A stretch of 64,000 nt of DNA from Bin5 sp965221345 (GCA_965221345.1 CBDCSD010000001.1:992001-1056000); one strand, 5' to 3'. Positions 25,175-33,933 are shown, counted from the stretch's first letter. Notes: a model not told the origin generated them from the letters alone. Translations and numbers: made by a program.

Positions 25175-26641
25175 CTACTCGACTTCTGCCTTCCCGATGC
25201 GGAAACTGTACAGTTGGGCAGTGTCCAGATGGAATCGCAGACGTAAAGGCTGGCCCGCTGGCAGTTGGTCGCGATCCTGCCAGCGTACGACATGGCGCAC
25301 ACTGTCCGAGCGGATCGCCGCACAGTCCTCGCTAGAGAAGCCGGGCAGGGTCTCGCCGGTCGGCGAGAGGAGTTCGACCGCCAGGCTGCCTTGCGAGGCA
25401 TCCGCATTGACCACGAGTTGGCCGGACGGCAGGTTGAGCGGAACCGTCTCGACGATCCCGCCGAAATGCCCGGCGTCAATCGAGACAAAGCCGTCCAGCC
25501 GCCACGCGGCGCGGGCGATCGTAGCAGTCTTCGGCGGCATCGGGCCGCCGTGCAAGGTGTTGATGGCGGTGTAGTAGTGCCAGACCTCGTCGCCATGGAC
25601 GATCGGCCGGTCGGCTGAACAGAGAATGCAGCCGGCGTCGAAGCTACCTGGCCCGCCGCGGGGAATGATGGGCGAGCGATCTGCGAAACGTTCCCACATG
25701 CGCCCGTCGCGGCTATGCGTCAATTGCGCCTCGATCGGCCCGTCCCAGGGGCTCTGCTCTACACCTACCTCCTGACCTCTCATGTCGCGGACAACGTTAA
25801 ACACGGGCAGAAAGCCGAGAAACTGTCGGCCATAGACGAAGCCCGACATGCCGTAGAATTCGCCCCGCTGTTCAGGATCCTGGATCCAGGCATCGTCCTG
25901 TTCATCGGTGATGATGATCACTTCTGGCTCGGACCAGTCCGTGAAGTTCCGGCTGGTGCATACTGCGATCAGGCGGCGGTCGAAACCGCCTATCTCCCCC
26001 CAGCGCCGGTGGAAGGCGAAGTACTCGCCCGTATGGCGGTCGTGCGCCACCGTAATCGCCTCCAGCGTCTCGGTTGAGTTCATCAGAATCGGATTGACGT
26101 CATACTCGTTCCAGACCAGGCCGTCGGCAGAGTGGGCAACCCAGTAGCCAAACTGATCGCGGCTCCAGTCCCAGGCTGCCATCTTGTAACGTTCCGATGG
26201 GTCGGCTGCTTCGTCAACGATGACGGTGGGGCTGTGTTTATCGAAGATAAGGATATTGTTTGCACGCGAGCCGTCGAACTCATGCAGGCCCAGCTCCGGC
26301 TTCTCCCAGTGGATGCCGTCAGCGGAGGTGGCGTAGAGGATCATGTCCCCCTGTCGTTCGCGCAGTCCGGGCGCGCGGTGCTGGTGCCCGCGGCCAACAC
26401 GCGTCAGATACCACATGCGAAACTGCTGCGCGTCGGCATCGTAATGGACCGTGCCGTAGATGTAGATCCGGTTCCCCTCCCACGGTTGATCCGGCACGAC
26501 CACCGGCTGCTCCAGCTTTTTCCCCGGATGGAGCGTGCGCACGACGCCGCGTTTGGCGCTGACGAGGGCATCATCGACGAAGAGTTGAGTCTCCGAGCCG
26601 ATGGAGTGCGCCTTGTCAGTTCCCGAGTTTTGATTCCCCAT
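25175..26641 (-). CDS. Glycosidase-like five-bladed propeller family protein, paralog 1
   Basis: A 488-residue protein in a family of glycoside-hydrolase-like propellers (GH32/43/62/68 fold by pattern, activity unproven). The N-terminal SETQLFVDDALV segment, repeated propeller strands such as RMWYL and LYATSADGIHWEKPELG, and AHSADGLVWNEYD are shared with five other proteins in this window. A C-terminal beta domain of about 100 residues ends in LRFHLDTAQLYSFRI. No signal peptide is present, so it is cytoplasmic. It resembles the paralog at 33930-35453 more closely than any other, which suggests a recent duplication. The luciferase-like gene follows. Confidence 0.75.
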   Translation of the reverse strand: MGNQNSGTDKAHSIGSETQLFVDDALVSAKRGVVRTLHPGKKLEQPVVVPDQPWEGNRIYIYGTVHYDADAQQFRMWYLTRVGRGHQHRAPGLRERQGDMILYATSADGIHWEKPELGLHEFDGSRANNILIFDKHSPTVIVDEAADPSERYKMAAWDWSRDQFGYWVAHSADGLVWNEYDVNPILMNSTETLEAITVAHDRHTGEYFAFHRRWGEIGGFDRRLIAVCTSRNFTDWSEPEVIIITDEQDDAWIQDPEQRGEFYGMSGFVYGRQFLGFLPVFNVVRDMRGQEVGVEQSPWDGPIEAQLTHSRDGRMWERFADRSPIIPRGGPGSFDAGCILCSADRPIVHGDEVWHYYTAINTLHGGPMPPKTATIARAAWRLDGFVSIDAGHFGGIVETVPLNLPSGQLVVNADASQGSLAVELLSPTGETLPGFSSEDCAAIRSDSVRHVVRWQDRDQLPAGQPLRLRFHLDTAQLYSFRIGKAEVE

Positions 26642-26673
26642 GCAATTGCCTCCTGGCAGGCGAACGCGCCGCT

Positions 26674-28206
26674 TTAGTTGTCTTCAACAAATTGAAAGGA
26701 GTAGAGCTTACAACCGTTCATCATGAAGCGCAAGCGTACAACGCGCCCTGCCAATTCGCCGACATTTGGGCTGTGTTCCCAGGTAACGAAATGGCGCACC
26801 GAGTTGCCGTTCAGTTCGTCGGCCTGGCCCATGCTATATCCTTCAATCGGGTTGCCGCCTTCGTCTTCGATCTGAACCCGGACTGCGCCGCCGGCGCTCG
26901 TGTCGGCGTTGAGAGCTAGCCGTTCGCCGCGAAAGCGCAGCGGCACGGTGACCAACTCGCCGCCCTCATAAGGAGCATCGGCCGAAATGAAGCCGTCCAA
27001 TCGCAGCCGCGCGCGGAAGTAAGCCCCCCGCTTGAGCGCGACTCCCTCGCTGATTCCATAGCGAAAGCCGCCGTAGTAGATCCACAACTCATCGCCGACC
27101 TGCAGCGGCTGGGTGAAGGCGTAAATCATTTTGGAATCACCGGCATCCGGTGGCCCCAGCCGCAGGAACGGGTTGCGTCCCCCGGCCCGCTGCCACTTGA
27201 TCCCGTCGCGGCTGGTGGCGAGCTGCACGTCGACCGTGTCCGGGAAGCCGCCCATCTTCTCCTGATCTCTCCCTTCAGCCGGAAACGGATTCGCAGACCA
27301 GTGCCACCAGACCTCAGGCAGCGCGAGGTAAGCGTCCGATGTTCCGGGATACTTGAAGACACAATTCCCGTGAAAGTCCATGATCTGTCGACTCTGTCGA
27401 TTACGCTTCACCGGCAGCGCAAGATCGACCTCGTCCGCGGCCAGTACCAGTCCTAAATCCTCCCACTCTTCAAAGTCCGGCGACACTAGCCGCCGCACCG
27501 CCCGGAATCGGTCCCCGCGGCTGTCCGCGATCCCCAGGCGGGAGTAGCCGACATATTGTTGGATTCGTTCATCCCAGAAGACCACGTTCAGACAGTCGCA
27601 GTGGCCCGGTAACGGGTTGTTCCCGCACGGTGTCCACCGCAGACCGTCAGGAGAACAGAAACCGGTCAAGCCGGACTTGCCCTCCTCACCGACCTTGATC
27701 TCGCTCCAGAGTTTGTACCGGCTCTGCGGGGGCCCGGTCGGGTCCTTGAAGACTGTGCCGGCGTTCCAGCCGGCCTGGCGCACGGGGTCATGCGTGGCCG
27801 GCCCCAGGATGTTGTTGTCGCCGCTGCCGCGATAGGGTACCAGGCCAAGGTCCGGTCGCTCCCAGTGGACGCCGTCGGTCGACTCCGCGTAGCAAAGCCG
27901 TCCCCGCGTATGCTCCCAAAAGCGCGCCCCATCCTCCGCAGTTCCCGTTACCGGCAATTCCACCCCCGCGGGCGGGTCCCATTCATAGGCCAGATACCAT
28001 AGGCGAAAGATATCGCCCTCCCGCATCACGGTCGCATACGGATGAATGCGGTACTCCCACGGCGCTTCGGGTAGGAAGACCGGTTCGTGGTCCTGGTAAG
28101 GGGAGTTCATGTTCAGGCGCACGTTCTTCATCGACGAGATCGGCGCTTCGTCGATGAATAGCTCTTTGTGACTACCGATGTCGCGTACTTCCTCTGTTTG
28201 GCTCAT
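26674..28206 (-). CDS. Glycosidase-like five-bladed propeller family protein, paralog 2
   Basis: A 510-residue member of the same family; ATG 28206 follows AAGGAG. It has HKELFIDEAPI at the start, LCYAESTDGVHWERPDLG in the propeller, and an ending domain with NGNSVRHFVTWE and LRFMMNGCKLYSFQF. It lacks a signal peptide and is quite diverged from paralog 1. The left end of an IS630 element lies 21 bases upstream of the start codon, just beyond the ribosome site, so its original promoter or upstream partner has been replaced. It may now be transcribed from the element or not at all. Paralog 1 begins 32 bases downstream. Confidence 0.75.
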   Translation of the reverse strand: MSQTEEVRDIGSHKELFIDEAPISSMKNVRLNMNSPYQDHEPVFLPEAPWEYRIHPYATVMREGDIFRLWYLAYEWDPPAGVELPVTGTAEDGARFWEHTRGRLCYAESTDGVHWERPDLGLVPYRGSGDNNILGPATHDPVRQAGWNAGTVFKDPTGPPQSRYKLWSEIKVGEEGKSGLTGFCSPDGLRWTPCGNNPLPGHCDCLNVVFWDERIQQYVGYSRLGIADSRGDRFRAVRRLVSPDFEEWEDLGLVLAADEVDLALPVKRNRQSRQIMDFHGNCVFKYPGTSDAYLALPEVWWHWSANPFPAEGRDQEKMGGFPDTVDVQLATSRDGIKWQRAGGRNPFLRLGPPDAGDSKMIYAFTQPLQVGDELWIYYGGFRYGISEGVALKRGAYFRARLRLDGFISADAPYEGGELVTVPLRFRGERLALNADTSAGGAVRVQIEDEGGNPIEGYSMGQADELNGNSVRHFVTWEHSPNVGELAGRVVRLRFMMNGCKLYSFQFVEDN

Positions 28207-28227
28207 GCCATCTCCTTATGCAACTGC

Positions 28228-28257
28228 TAATGTAAGTTCAATTTGATACCAAGAGTT
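28228..28257. repeat. IS630 left terminal inverted repeat
   Basis: Starts TAATGTA and includes ATTTGA and CAAGAGT. By eye about 23 of 30 positions match the reverse complement of the right end. Confidence 0.7.
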
Positions 28258-29152
28258 TTTCGTACTCTGGGTCGAGTTCAAATTTAGGCCATAGACGTGT
28301 TACGACCTGGTAGGGATGGGCATTGATACGGTCGATGAAAGTTTTGCAAGCATCGAAGAGGTGACGCATGGATTGATGGCAGTGGTTGCGAGTGACCTCT
28401 TCTCGCATCCAGCGCCAGAGATTCTCAATCGGATTGAGGTCGGGACTATAGGCAGGCAGAGGGATGAGAGTGAGACCAAGTTTGGCGGCGGCAGCCTGAA
28501 CGGACTTGGCCCGATGCCAGGTGGCGCCGTCCCAAATGATGACGACTGCGCCCGGCGCATCATCCAGCCATTCAGCCATGCGCTGCAAGAACTGAATCGT
28601 ATGTTCTTTGTTGCAGTTACCTTCGTTCCAGATGAAACACTGTCCGGCGCCGAAATCGTAGGCGCCATACCAGTTAATGCGATCTGAAAGCGGAGCACAG
28701 CCACTCATACGCCAGGCAATCTTGTTCTTTTCGGTCCAGGTGTAGCCCAAGTCCATATCGCGGTGGATGTGGGCTTCATCAATATAGACCAAACGGATCT
28801 CCTGGCGACAGAGTTGTTCATACAGTTCTTGGAAGCGTTCCATAAAGGCGGCACGTTTCTGTGGGTCGGCTTTCTTGAGCACCTTCTGGCACTTTTTCCA
28901 GCGCAACCGCGCTGCTTGCAGAATCCGGTGCAGCGTGCTGCGGGAGAGATCGCAGTCCATGACCTGCTTGAGCCAGCGCCGCAGCTTTTTCAACGTCCAA
29001 CCATGACCGGGCAGTCCATGCTCTACAGGTTCTGTCTCGCAGATAACGTTCACGAGTTGCTTGACCTGCTCCGGGCTAAAAAAGGGCGACGTCCACCCGT
29101 ATGACGATAGAACACGGCCTCCGGCCCCAACCGATTGTAGGCATGTACCCAT
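28238..29152 (-). CDS. IS630 DDE transposase (second frame)
   Basis: The catalytic part of the transposase. Its frame is open from 29152, but the natural product should begin in the upstream frame and enter this one at the slippery site at 29077-29083. The DDE triad is visible as Asp in LVYIDEAHIHRD, Asp in VVIIWDGATWHRAK and Glu in LNPIENLWRWMREE. A winged-helix segment (LSRSTLHRILQAA) precedes it. The C-terminus ends ten bases inside the left end. Confidence 0.88.
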   Translation of the reverse strand: MGTCLQSVGAGGRVLSSYGWTSPFFSPEQVKQLVNVICETEPVEHGLPGHGWTLKKLRRWLKQVMDCDLSRSTLHRILQAARLRWKKCQKVLKKADPQKRAAFMERFQELYEQLCRQEIRLVYIDEAHIHRDMDLGYTWTEKNKIAWRMSGCAPLSDRINWYGAYDFGAGQCFIWNEGNCNKEHTIQFLQRMAEWLDDAPGAVVIIWDGATWHRAKSVQAAAAKLGLTLIPLPAYSPDLNPIENLWRWMREEVTRNHCHQSMRHLFDACKTFIDRINAHPYQVVTRLWPKFELDPEYEKLLVSN

Positions 29153-29334
29153 TTGAGAACTGTCTCCTTGGTGCGTCCGATTGTGCGCGCCCAGGCACAG
29201 GCACTCGTTTGCTTATCTGCGATCATATACAGAGCCAGAAAACGTTCACGGCTGCGTGCATCTTTGGCTTCCACCGACAACACCCGCAGATCGGCCAGCG
29301 TCTGGCCCCATTTTTCCATATCCGGTCGAACCAT
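29050..29334 (-). CDS. IS630 helix-turn-helix protein (first frame)
   Basis: A 94-residue protein from ATG 29334, with GGAAAGGAAG upstream. It has a helix-turn-helix segment ARTIGRTKETVLKWVHAYNRLG typical of the IS630 N-terminus. The first-frame product ends after RRPFLARSRSSNS. A -1 slip at 29077-29083 would continue into the DDE frame as RRPFFSPEQ, matching the uninterrupted proteins of related elements. Confidence 0.85.
   Translation of the reverse strand: MVRPDMEKWGQTLADLRVLSVEAKDARSRERFLALYMIADKQTSACAWARTIGRTKETVLKWVHAYNRLGPEAVFYRHTGGRRPFLARSRSSNS
29077..29083 (-). promoter_or_regulatory. Slippery heptamer for -1 ribosomal frameshift
   Basis: Read on the minus strand the sequence is T TTT TTA in the phase required for tandem -1 slippage (TTT TTA becoming TTT TTT). 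This is the same heptamer as the retroviral gag-pol slip site. It lies exactly where the homology moves from the helix-turn-helix frame to the DDE frame. Confidence 0.75.
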
Positions 29335-29405
29335 CTTAGCTTCCTTTCCTTACAAAAAGCGAGTCTGTCAGATGGTTCTACCACAACTCAACAACCCTTG
29401 ACCAA

Positions 29406-29435
29406 TACTCTTGATCTCAAATGGGATCTACATTA
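29406..29435. repeat. IS630 right terminal inverted repeat
   Basis: Reverse complement begins TAATGTA and contains ATTTGA and CAAGAGT in the same order and spacing as the left end. Confidence 0.7.
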
Positions 29436-29487
29436 GTTAAGTTGTGCGCCCCCAATTGGCGTGAATATTGACAACCAAAAGATACGT

Positions 29488-30720
29488 TCAGGCAGTCTTC
29501 TCTAGGTGCAGGTGACGGGCTCTGTCTCGCAAGAATTCAATTCTGTGGGCAATCGCCTTGACGCGTTCAAGTATTTCTTCGAGCGAGCCGGACAAGTCAA
29601 GGGCGACGACCTCTAGTTGCTTGCAAGTGTGCCGAATATCGTACGTCGCGCCCTCGGCCTCTCCTTGCGCGTAAATGAGCAATCCTCCCGGTAGATCGAG
29701 CGCAGTAGCGTAGGCCAGCAACTGGTACAGATCGGCATTAGGCACAGCACTGTGGACTATCTTCTTGTACTTGGCATCGCCCACAAACATACAGGTTTCG
29801 CCATCCCACCACGAGAGATCAGGCTTGAGTTGCACCTTGTTTTTCTCGGCGAGCGTCAACCTGCGTATACCTTTATCATCGCGGAGTGTTTTGTCAGAAA
29901 CGTTGAGTGCCTCACGCAAAGCTTGTGTGACGAATTCTTGAAACAGGTCGTTCATGTTGATTAGGAAGCCGGATGCGCGCACATCTCCCCGGAAGGACTC
30001 AAACTCGCTGTGCAGCAGAATCAAACGCGCCAGCCCGACGACGTGGCGGTAGTGCTCATTGAGCCGGTCGAAGGGGACCTCCGGCACGTTTCGCCTCCGG
30101 AATTCGAGCAGAGAAACGTTTTCGAGAATCGCGGTGATCCACCCTAGCCCCCGGCGAGCCTCCGACGAGTGCAAGGTCATGTGACGGAGCCGGGCCGCGG
30201 CTGCCTTTATCAGCCGGTTGGCCAGGATGTCCTCGGTGAACTCGTCGAAGCGCAGTTCGACCGGCAAAGGGATGCCGTAACGGCGTCGTATCTGCTCGTC
30301 GAAGCGGATGCGCCCGCGCACAGTGTGCAGCGCCTCTTCTTCCGTCAGATATCCCCGCAGAAGTCCCCGCGAGAACGCTCTGCGGGCTGCGTTTGTCAAC
30401 GCCAACGCCAGGACATCGGGCAAAGTGTCAGCTTTCTGGAAGTCGAACAATGTATCCTTAGGTTTGTACACGCCGATGGCATAACAGGCCAGCGAGAGTA
30501 GCTGGGGAATGCCGATTTTGGGTTCGATGCGCACCGACATGTCGCCAATTTCGAGCGCCCCGACGGTAGAGCCGGGTCTGAGACGATATCTGCCCTTCGT
30601 GCCTTTGACCGGTTCTATGGTGAGGTCAAGGGATTTCGACTCTTGCAATAGCGCGTCGAGTTGGTCGGCTGTGAGTTTATGCTCGCTGGCAACGTACTCC
30701 TGCAGGTCGATCTCAAACAT
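29488..30720 (-). CDS. mcrC: McrC-family nuclease subunit of a McrBC restriction system
   Basis: A 410-residue McrC protein. ATG 30720 overlaps the mcrB stop by one base (TGATG). The N-terminal part is the DNA- and McrB-binding region of the family. The PD-(D/E)xK nuclease centre is Asp301 in LKPDLSWWD and Asp315-Ala-Lys317 in VGDAKYKK. With the McrB GTPase it should cleave DNA carrying modified cytosine, a type IV defence. The IS630 element lies just downstream, 53 bases past the stop. Confidence 0.9.
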   Translation of the reverse strand: MFEIDLQEYVASEHKLTADQLDALLQESKSLDLTIEPVKGTKGRYRLRPGSTVGALEIGDMSVRIEPKIGIPQLLSLACYAIGVYKPKDTLFDFQKADTLPDVLALALTNAARRAFSRGLLRGYLTEEEALHTVRGRIRFDEQIRRRYGIPLPVELRFDEFTEDILANRLIKAAAARLRHMTLHSSEARRGLGWITAILENVSLLEFRRRNVPEVPFDRLNEHYRHVVGLARLILLHSEFESFRGDVRASGFLINMNDLFQEFVTQALREALNVSDKTLRDDKGIRRLTLAEKNKVQLKPDLSWWDGETCMFVGDAKYKKIVHSAVPNADLYQLLAYATALDLPGGLLIYAQGEAEGATYDIRHTCKQLEVVALDLSGSLEEILERVKAIAHRIEFLRDRARHLHLEKTA

Positions 30721-32366
30721 CACTTTTCCGTGGTGCCTTCGCCCTCTGCACTATTTTCAGTCTGCTCTGCGTCCTGCTTCTGTTCGCGGGTATGATCGGC
30801 CTTTTTGATCAGCTTGTCCAGGTCAAATTCGCTGAGTCTGTCGTCATCCCCAATGAGGCGCTCCTCGATATACGGCAGGACGCTGTGCTTCCAGATTCTG
30901 CGGACGAATTCTTCATTGAGGTTTTCCTTCATAAAGTAACTGGGTCCGATGGCGGCGTGCTTGTCTTTCTCCAACAGCTTGTTCGCCTCTTCAACGACAT
31001 CGGCCACCCAGTCAATGTCTTCAGACGCCTTTCCTTCCTTCATCTGTCTTTCCAGCCATTTCCGTAGTACATCCTTCACCGGCTCCTCGTCTGGATGAAA
31101 TTCTATGAAGTAGAAGCGGCGGCGCAGTGCCAGGTCAACCAATGCAATCGAGCGGTCGGCTGTGTTCATAGTGCCGATGATGTACAGATTGTCAGGAAGC
31201 GAGAATGTCTCCCCTTTCTTTCTCTGGTACTGCAAGCTTATTTTCTCGTCGCGATATTCCAACAGAAAGTACAACTCCCCGAACACCTTTGCCAAGTTGC
31301 CGCGGTTTATTTCGTCGATGATGAGGAAGTGCTTATGGTCTTCGTCGTTCCGTGCCTTTTCCGCTGCCCGCAGAAGTGGCCCATCTTGCAATTCATACCC
31401 GGCCTTGCCATCCTTAAGTGTGGGACGGAACCCGCGCACGAAATCCTCGTAAGCGTAGGAGGGATGGAACTGCACCAGCGTAACCCGATCCTTCGACCCC
31501 GCGAGGCAAATCGCAAGTTTCTGCGCGACGAAAGTCTTGCCCGTGCCCGGCGGCCCTTGGAAGATGACTTGGCGTTTGTCTTTGAGTAGCGTGTCGATCT
31601 CTTCAAGGAAAGGTTGAGGGAACAGGAGTGTATGGGCTAGCGTCGGCAGTGACGGTTGTTGTCCGGCAATGGTTTTTTGTTCAATAATTGGGGGCTCTTC
31701 AAGTCTCTTGCTCTTCTGGGATTCTAGCAGCTTTTCTACCCGTCTACTGATCTGCCAAACTACAGACTGCGCGGCCAGACGGTGGCGATATGGCCAGTCC
31801 AACCCGCGCGCCTCCGCTTCTTGTATAAGGCGGTCAAGGAAATCTAGGGCGTGCCTATACAATGCGGACTCATCAGTCTTGTTCTGAGGCTGCCTGTACC
31901 CGATGAACCTGTATGCGTCCTCGAACTTCCTGGTCCTGAACGGTGGATATCGCTCCACATTCAGTCCCATCAACAGAGCAGATGCAACGGTTACTCGAGT
32001 TCCTGCGCCACTTACAACCTCTGGAGGGAACCGGCTGCTGAAAGCACGGATCCGTTGATCTGTTGACAATTCGTCTTCTGTCCAAATCTCCTGTAACGCC
32101 CTTTGTGCTTCCGCCGGGTGGTCAATACACCACTGATTGAAGTTTGGGAGTACATATCCACGCCAAGGGATAGGGTGCTCAGAGATTAGAGCACTCCTTA
32201 GCAATGCGGCCCAGCCGTCATCACCGTTTAGCACCGCTTTGCGCGCTGCTGCGGTATTACTACCTATGTCCAGCTTGTAGTTTATTTCATCCTCAGCCAG
32301 GTTTCCCGTCCTGACATAATCCTGAGCAAGTCTGACATATGCGTCCCACTTCTCTTCGCTACCCAT
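30720..32366 (-). CDS. mcrB: McrB-family AAA+ GTPase subunit with unrelated N-terminal domain
   Basis: A 548-residue protein; ATG 32366 follows GGAGGAAGGAG. The AAA+ motor has Walker A GPPGTGKT at 271-278, Walker B HFLIIDEINRGN near 346-357, and the McrB GTPase signature MNTADRS at 400-406. Residues 1-215 form an all-helical N-terminal region unlike the E. coli McrB DNA-recognition domain; McrB N-termini vary and set the modification recognised. Polar low-complexity residues end the chain. Bases around the pair are visibly richer in A and T than the flanking ABC genes, consistent with lateral acquisition. Confidence 0.9.
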   Translation of the reverse strand: MGSEEKWDAYVRLAQDYVRTGNLAEDEINYKLDIGSNTAAARKAVLNGDDGWAALLRSALISEHPIPWRGYVLPNFNQWCIDHPAEAQRALQEIWTEDELSTDQRIRAFSSRFPPEVVSGAGTRVTVASALLMGLNVERYPPFRTRKFEDAYRFIGYRQPQNKTDESALYRHALDFLDRLIQEAEARGLDWPYRHRLAAQSVVWQISRRVEKLLESQKSKRLEEPPIIEQKTIAGQQPSLPTLAHTLLFPQPFLEEIDTLLKDKRQVIFQGPPGTGKTFVAQKLAICLAGSKDRVTLVQFHPSYAYEDFVRGFRPTLKDGKAGYELQDGPLLRAAEKARNDEDHKHFLIIDEINRGNLAKVFGELYFLLEYRDEKISLQYQRKKGETFSLPDNLYIIGTMNTADRSIALVDLALRRRFYFIEFHPDEEPVKDVLRKWLERQMKEGKASEDIDWVADVVEEANKLLEKDKHAAIGPSYFMKENLNEEFVRRIWKHSVLPYIEERLIGDDDRLSEFDLDKLIKKADHTREQKQDAEQTENSAEGEGTTEK

Positions 32367-32429
32367 CGTTCTCCTTCCTCCGACACCGAACCAATCTGAA
32401 TTCCTTCTGAAATTAAGACTCTTCGCTCC

Positions 32430-32484
32430 GCGGCGTCACACAATCCTGCCCATCCCCACAAATCCCACAAATCACAGTCCAGAC
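32430..32484. repeat. Dispersed-repeat-like tract with ATTTGTGGG units
   Basis: On the minus strand it reads GTCTGGACTGTG, then ATTTGTGGG twice, then GATGGGCAGGATTGTGTGACGC. The 9-base periodicity and the GTCTGGA start look like a dispersed intergenic repeat type I remember from several phyla; that likeness is recall. It lies between the propeller stop at 32491 and mcrB, at the upstream edge of the restriction/IS island. I see no coding function. Confidence 0.45.
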
Positions 32485-32490
32485 CACCCC

Positions 32491-33933
32491 TCACCACAAC
32501 GACCCCAACGGCTCACACGCATTATACACATCGCACTCCAACCGAATCGCAAACAACTCCGCCTCGCGCATCGCGATCTCCACGCGCACCGGCCGGTCCA
32601 CCAGCTCCCCTATATCGTCCCGCTCCCGCCACCGCGGACGCGCGTAAAGATGGTCCCCACTAATCGGCAGCGCCTCCTCCCACGTATAGCCGGGGATCGG
32701 CTGCGCCGTCACCCCGTCCAGCATCTGCACGCGGACCCCAGTGTGCGCCATCGTGCGCACGTTCAGGCGAATCTCACCGTCGCGGGGGATGACCACCTTA
32801 GTCCGCAGCACCCCCTCACGGCCCCACGTCTTGAGCGAACAGAAGCCGTCCAGCCGCATCTCGTATATCATCGGGCTGCGGTAGCCGCTGCCATACGGCC
32901 AGTCTATCTCCTTGTCGACGCGGGCGGCATGGCCGCCATAGTCGCCGACGACGAAAAAGAGCAATCTGTCGTCGTGTGTGCGCAGCATCTCCTTGCCGTA
33001 AGCCGACCCGCCCCCCGGCAGGCCGTAGTCGCGGAGGCCGATGAACGGCTCGCGCTCGGTTCGGTACCAGTACAGGCCGTTGTAGCTGTAAGCCAACTGC
33101 GTATCCATGCGCCCGAAATATTTGATCTGCGGCCAGTCACTGCTGAGGCTCACTTCTTCGAAGCGGTCACTTGTCATGATGTTGAGGAGTCCGATGTAGA
33201 AATCCTCATACGATCGCGGCGGCATGTCGTAGAGTTCGGTGCCGACGCGGTCCTGGGAATCGGGCTGCATGATCGTGACCGGGCGCGTAAACTGCGTGAA
33301 ATCGGTTGTCGTCGACATCGCAACGCGGCGGTCACCGTAGACCGGGCGCACAAAGAGCTGGTAGAGCTCGGCCTCCCGGTTCCACAAAATATCGCCGGCA
33401 ATGTCTGAACCTGGATCCAGCCACGGACCTGAGCGGTCGACGGTAAACTGCACGCCGTCATCCGAGAAGCCGCCCCAGGTGAGATGTCGCGGCACGTCGA
33501 GTACCGCCGATGCGTACCCTCGCTCGGCCAGGGGCGTGCCTGCCAGCGAATGCACCGCATGCGCCCAGATCGGCGCGCCGTCCTGGTCGACGACGACGTC
33601 GGCGAAGCTCCGCCAGGCAGGGCCGGGCGTTGGATTGTAGACCGGGTTGGGCCAGTTGAAGGGGTCGTCAGAGAGCAGGCGGAACTGAAACTCGCCCGCG
33701 CTTATTCCCGGCGTGCGGTCGCGGCTTTCGCGGCCCGGAAATGCGATCAAGTAGAGGGCGTATTTCCCCAACCTCTCGTCGTAGAAGGCGGTGGGGTAGC
33801 CGCCGTAGCCGTCCCAACCGGGCGGGTAGAACTCGGCAAAAATCTCCTTGACGAAGGTCGGCTTGCCCCAGACGCGTTCCAGGCAGTCACGGCGTTCGAG
33901 CATCCAGTCGTCGAAGAACCAGATGCCTCTCAT
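32491..33933 (-). CDS. Glycosidase-like five-bladed propeller family protein, paralog 3
   Basis: A 480-residue, strongly diverged member. It opens with FFDDWMLERRD rather than the QLFVDD type of start. It keeps GFSDDGVQFTVD and AYSYNGLYWYRTE propeller strands, a MRLDGFCSLKT strand and a C-terminal beta domain (GDHLYARPRWRERDDIGELVDRPVRVEI). The usual closing LYSF is replaced by LFAIRLE, followed by a short tail that runs to the 32430 repeat. The start overlaps the stop of paralog 4 by four bases (ATGA), so the two are translationally coupled. Confidence 0.7.
   Translation of the reverse strand: MRGIWFFDDWMLERRDCLERVWGKPTFVKEIFAEFYPPGWDGYGGYPTAFYDERLGKYALYLIAFPGRESRDRTPGISAGEFQFRLLSDDPFNWPNPVYNPTPGPAWRSFADVVVDQDGAPIWAHAVHSLAGTPLAERGYASAVLDVPRHLTWGGFSDDGVQFTVDRSGPWLDPGSDIAGDILWNREAELYQLFVRPVYGDRRVAMSTTTDFTQFTRPVTIMQPDSQDRVGTELYDMPPRSYEDFYIGLLNIMTSDRFEEVSLSSDWPQIKYFGRMDTQLAYSYNGLYWYRTEREPFIGLRDYGLPGGGSAYGKEMLRTHDDRLLFFVVGDYGGHAARVDKEIDWPYGSGYRSPMIYEMRLDGFCSLKTWGREGVLRTKVVIPRDGEIRLNVRTMAHTGVRVQMLDGVTAQPIPGYTWEEALPISGDHLYARPRWRERDDIGELVDRPVRVEIAMREAELFAIRLECDVYNACEPLGSLW

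Larger units (their letters stand above)
28228..29435 (-). mobile_element. IS630-family insertion sequence
   Basis: About 1.2 kb, bounded by TA at both ends (28228-28229 and 29434-29435), the target that IS630/Tc1-mariner elements duplicate. The ends are imperfect inverted repeats of about 30 bp, with outer TAATGTA identical. It carries two overlapping frames: a helix-turn-helix protein and a DDE transposase, joined by a probable -1 frameshift. Both frames are open and the catalytic triad is present, so the element may be active. It sits between the McrC gene and propeller paralog 2. Confidence 0.88.

Noticed and set aside
29050..29152. Reading the IS630 transposase as a pseudogene broken by a frameshift
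   Set aside because: The overlap has a correctly phased slippery heptamer and both frames are otherwise intact, so programmed frameshifting explains it better.
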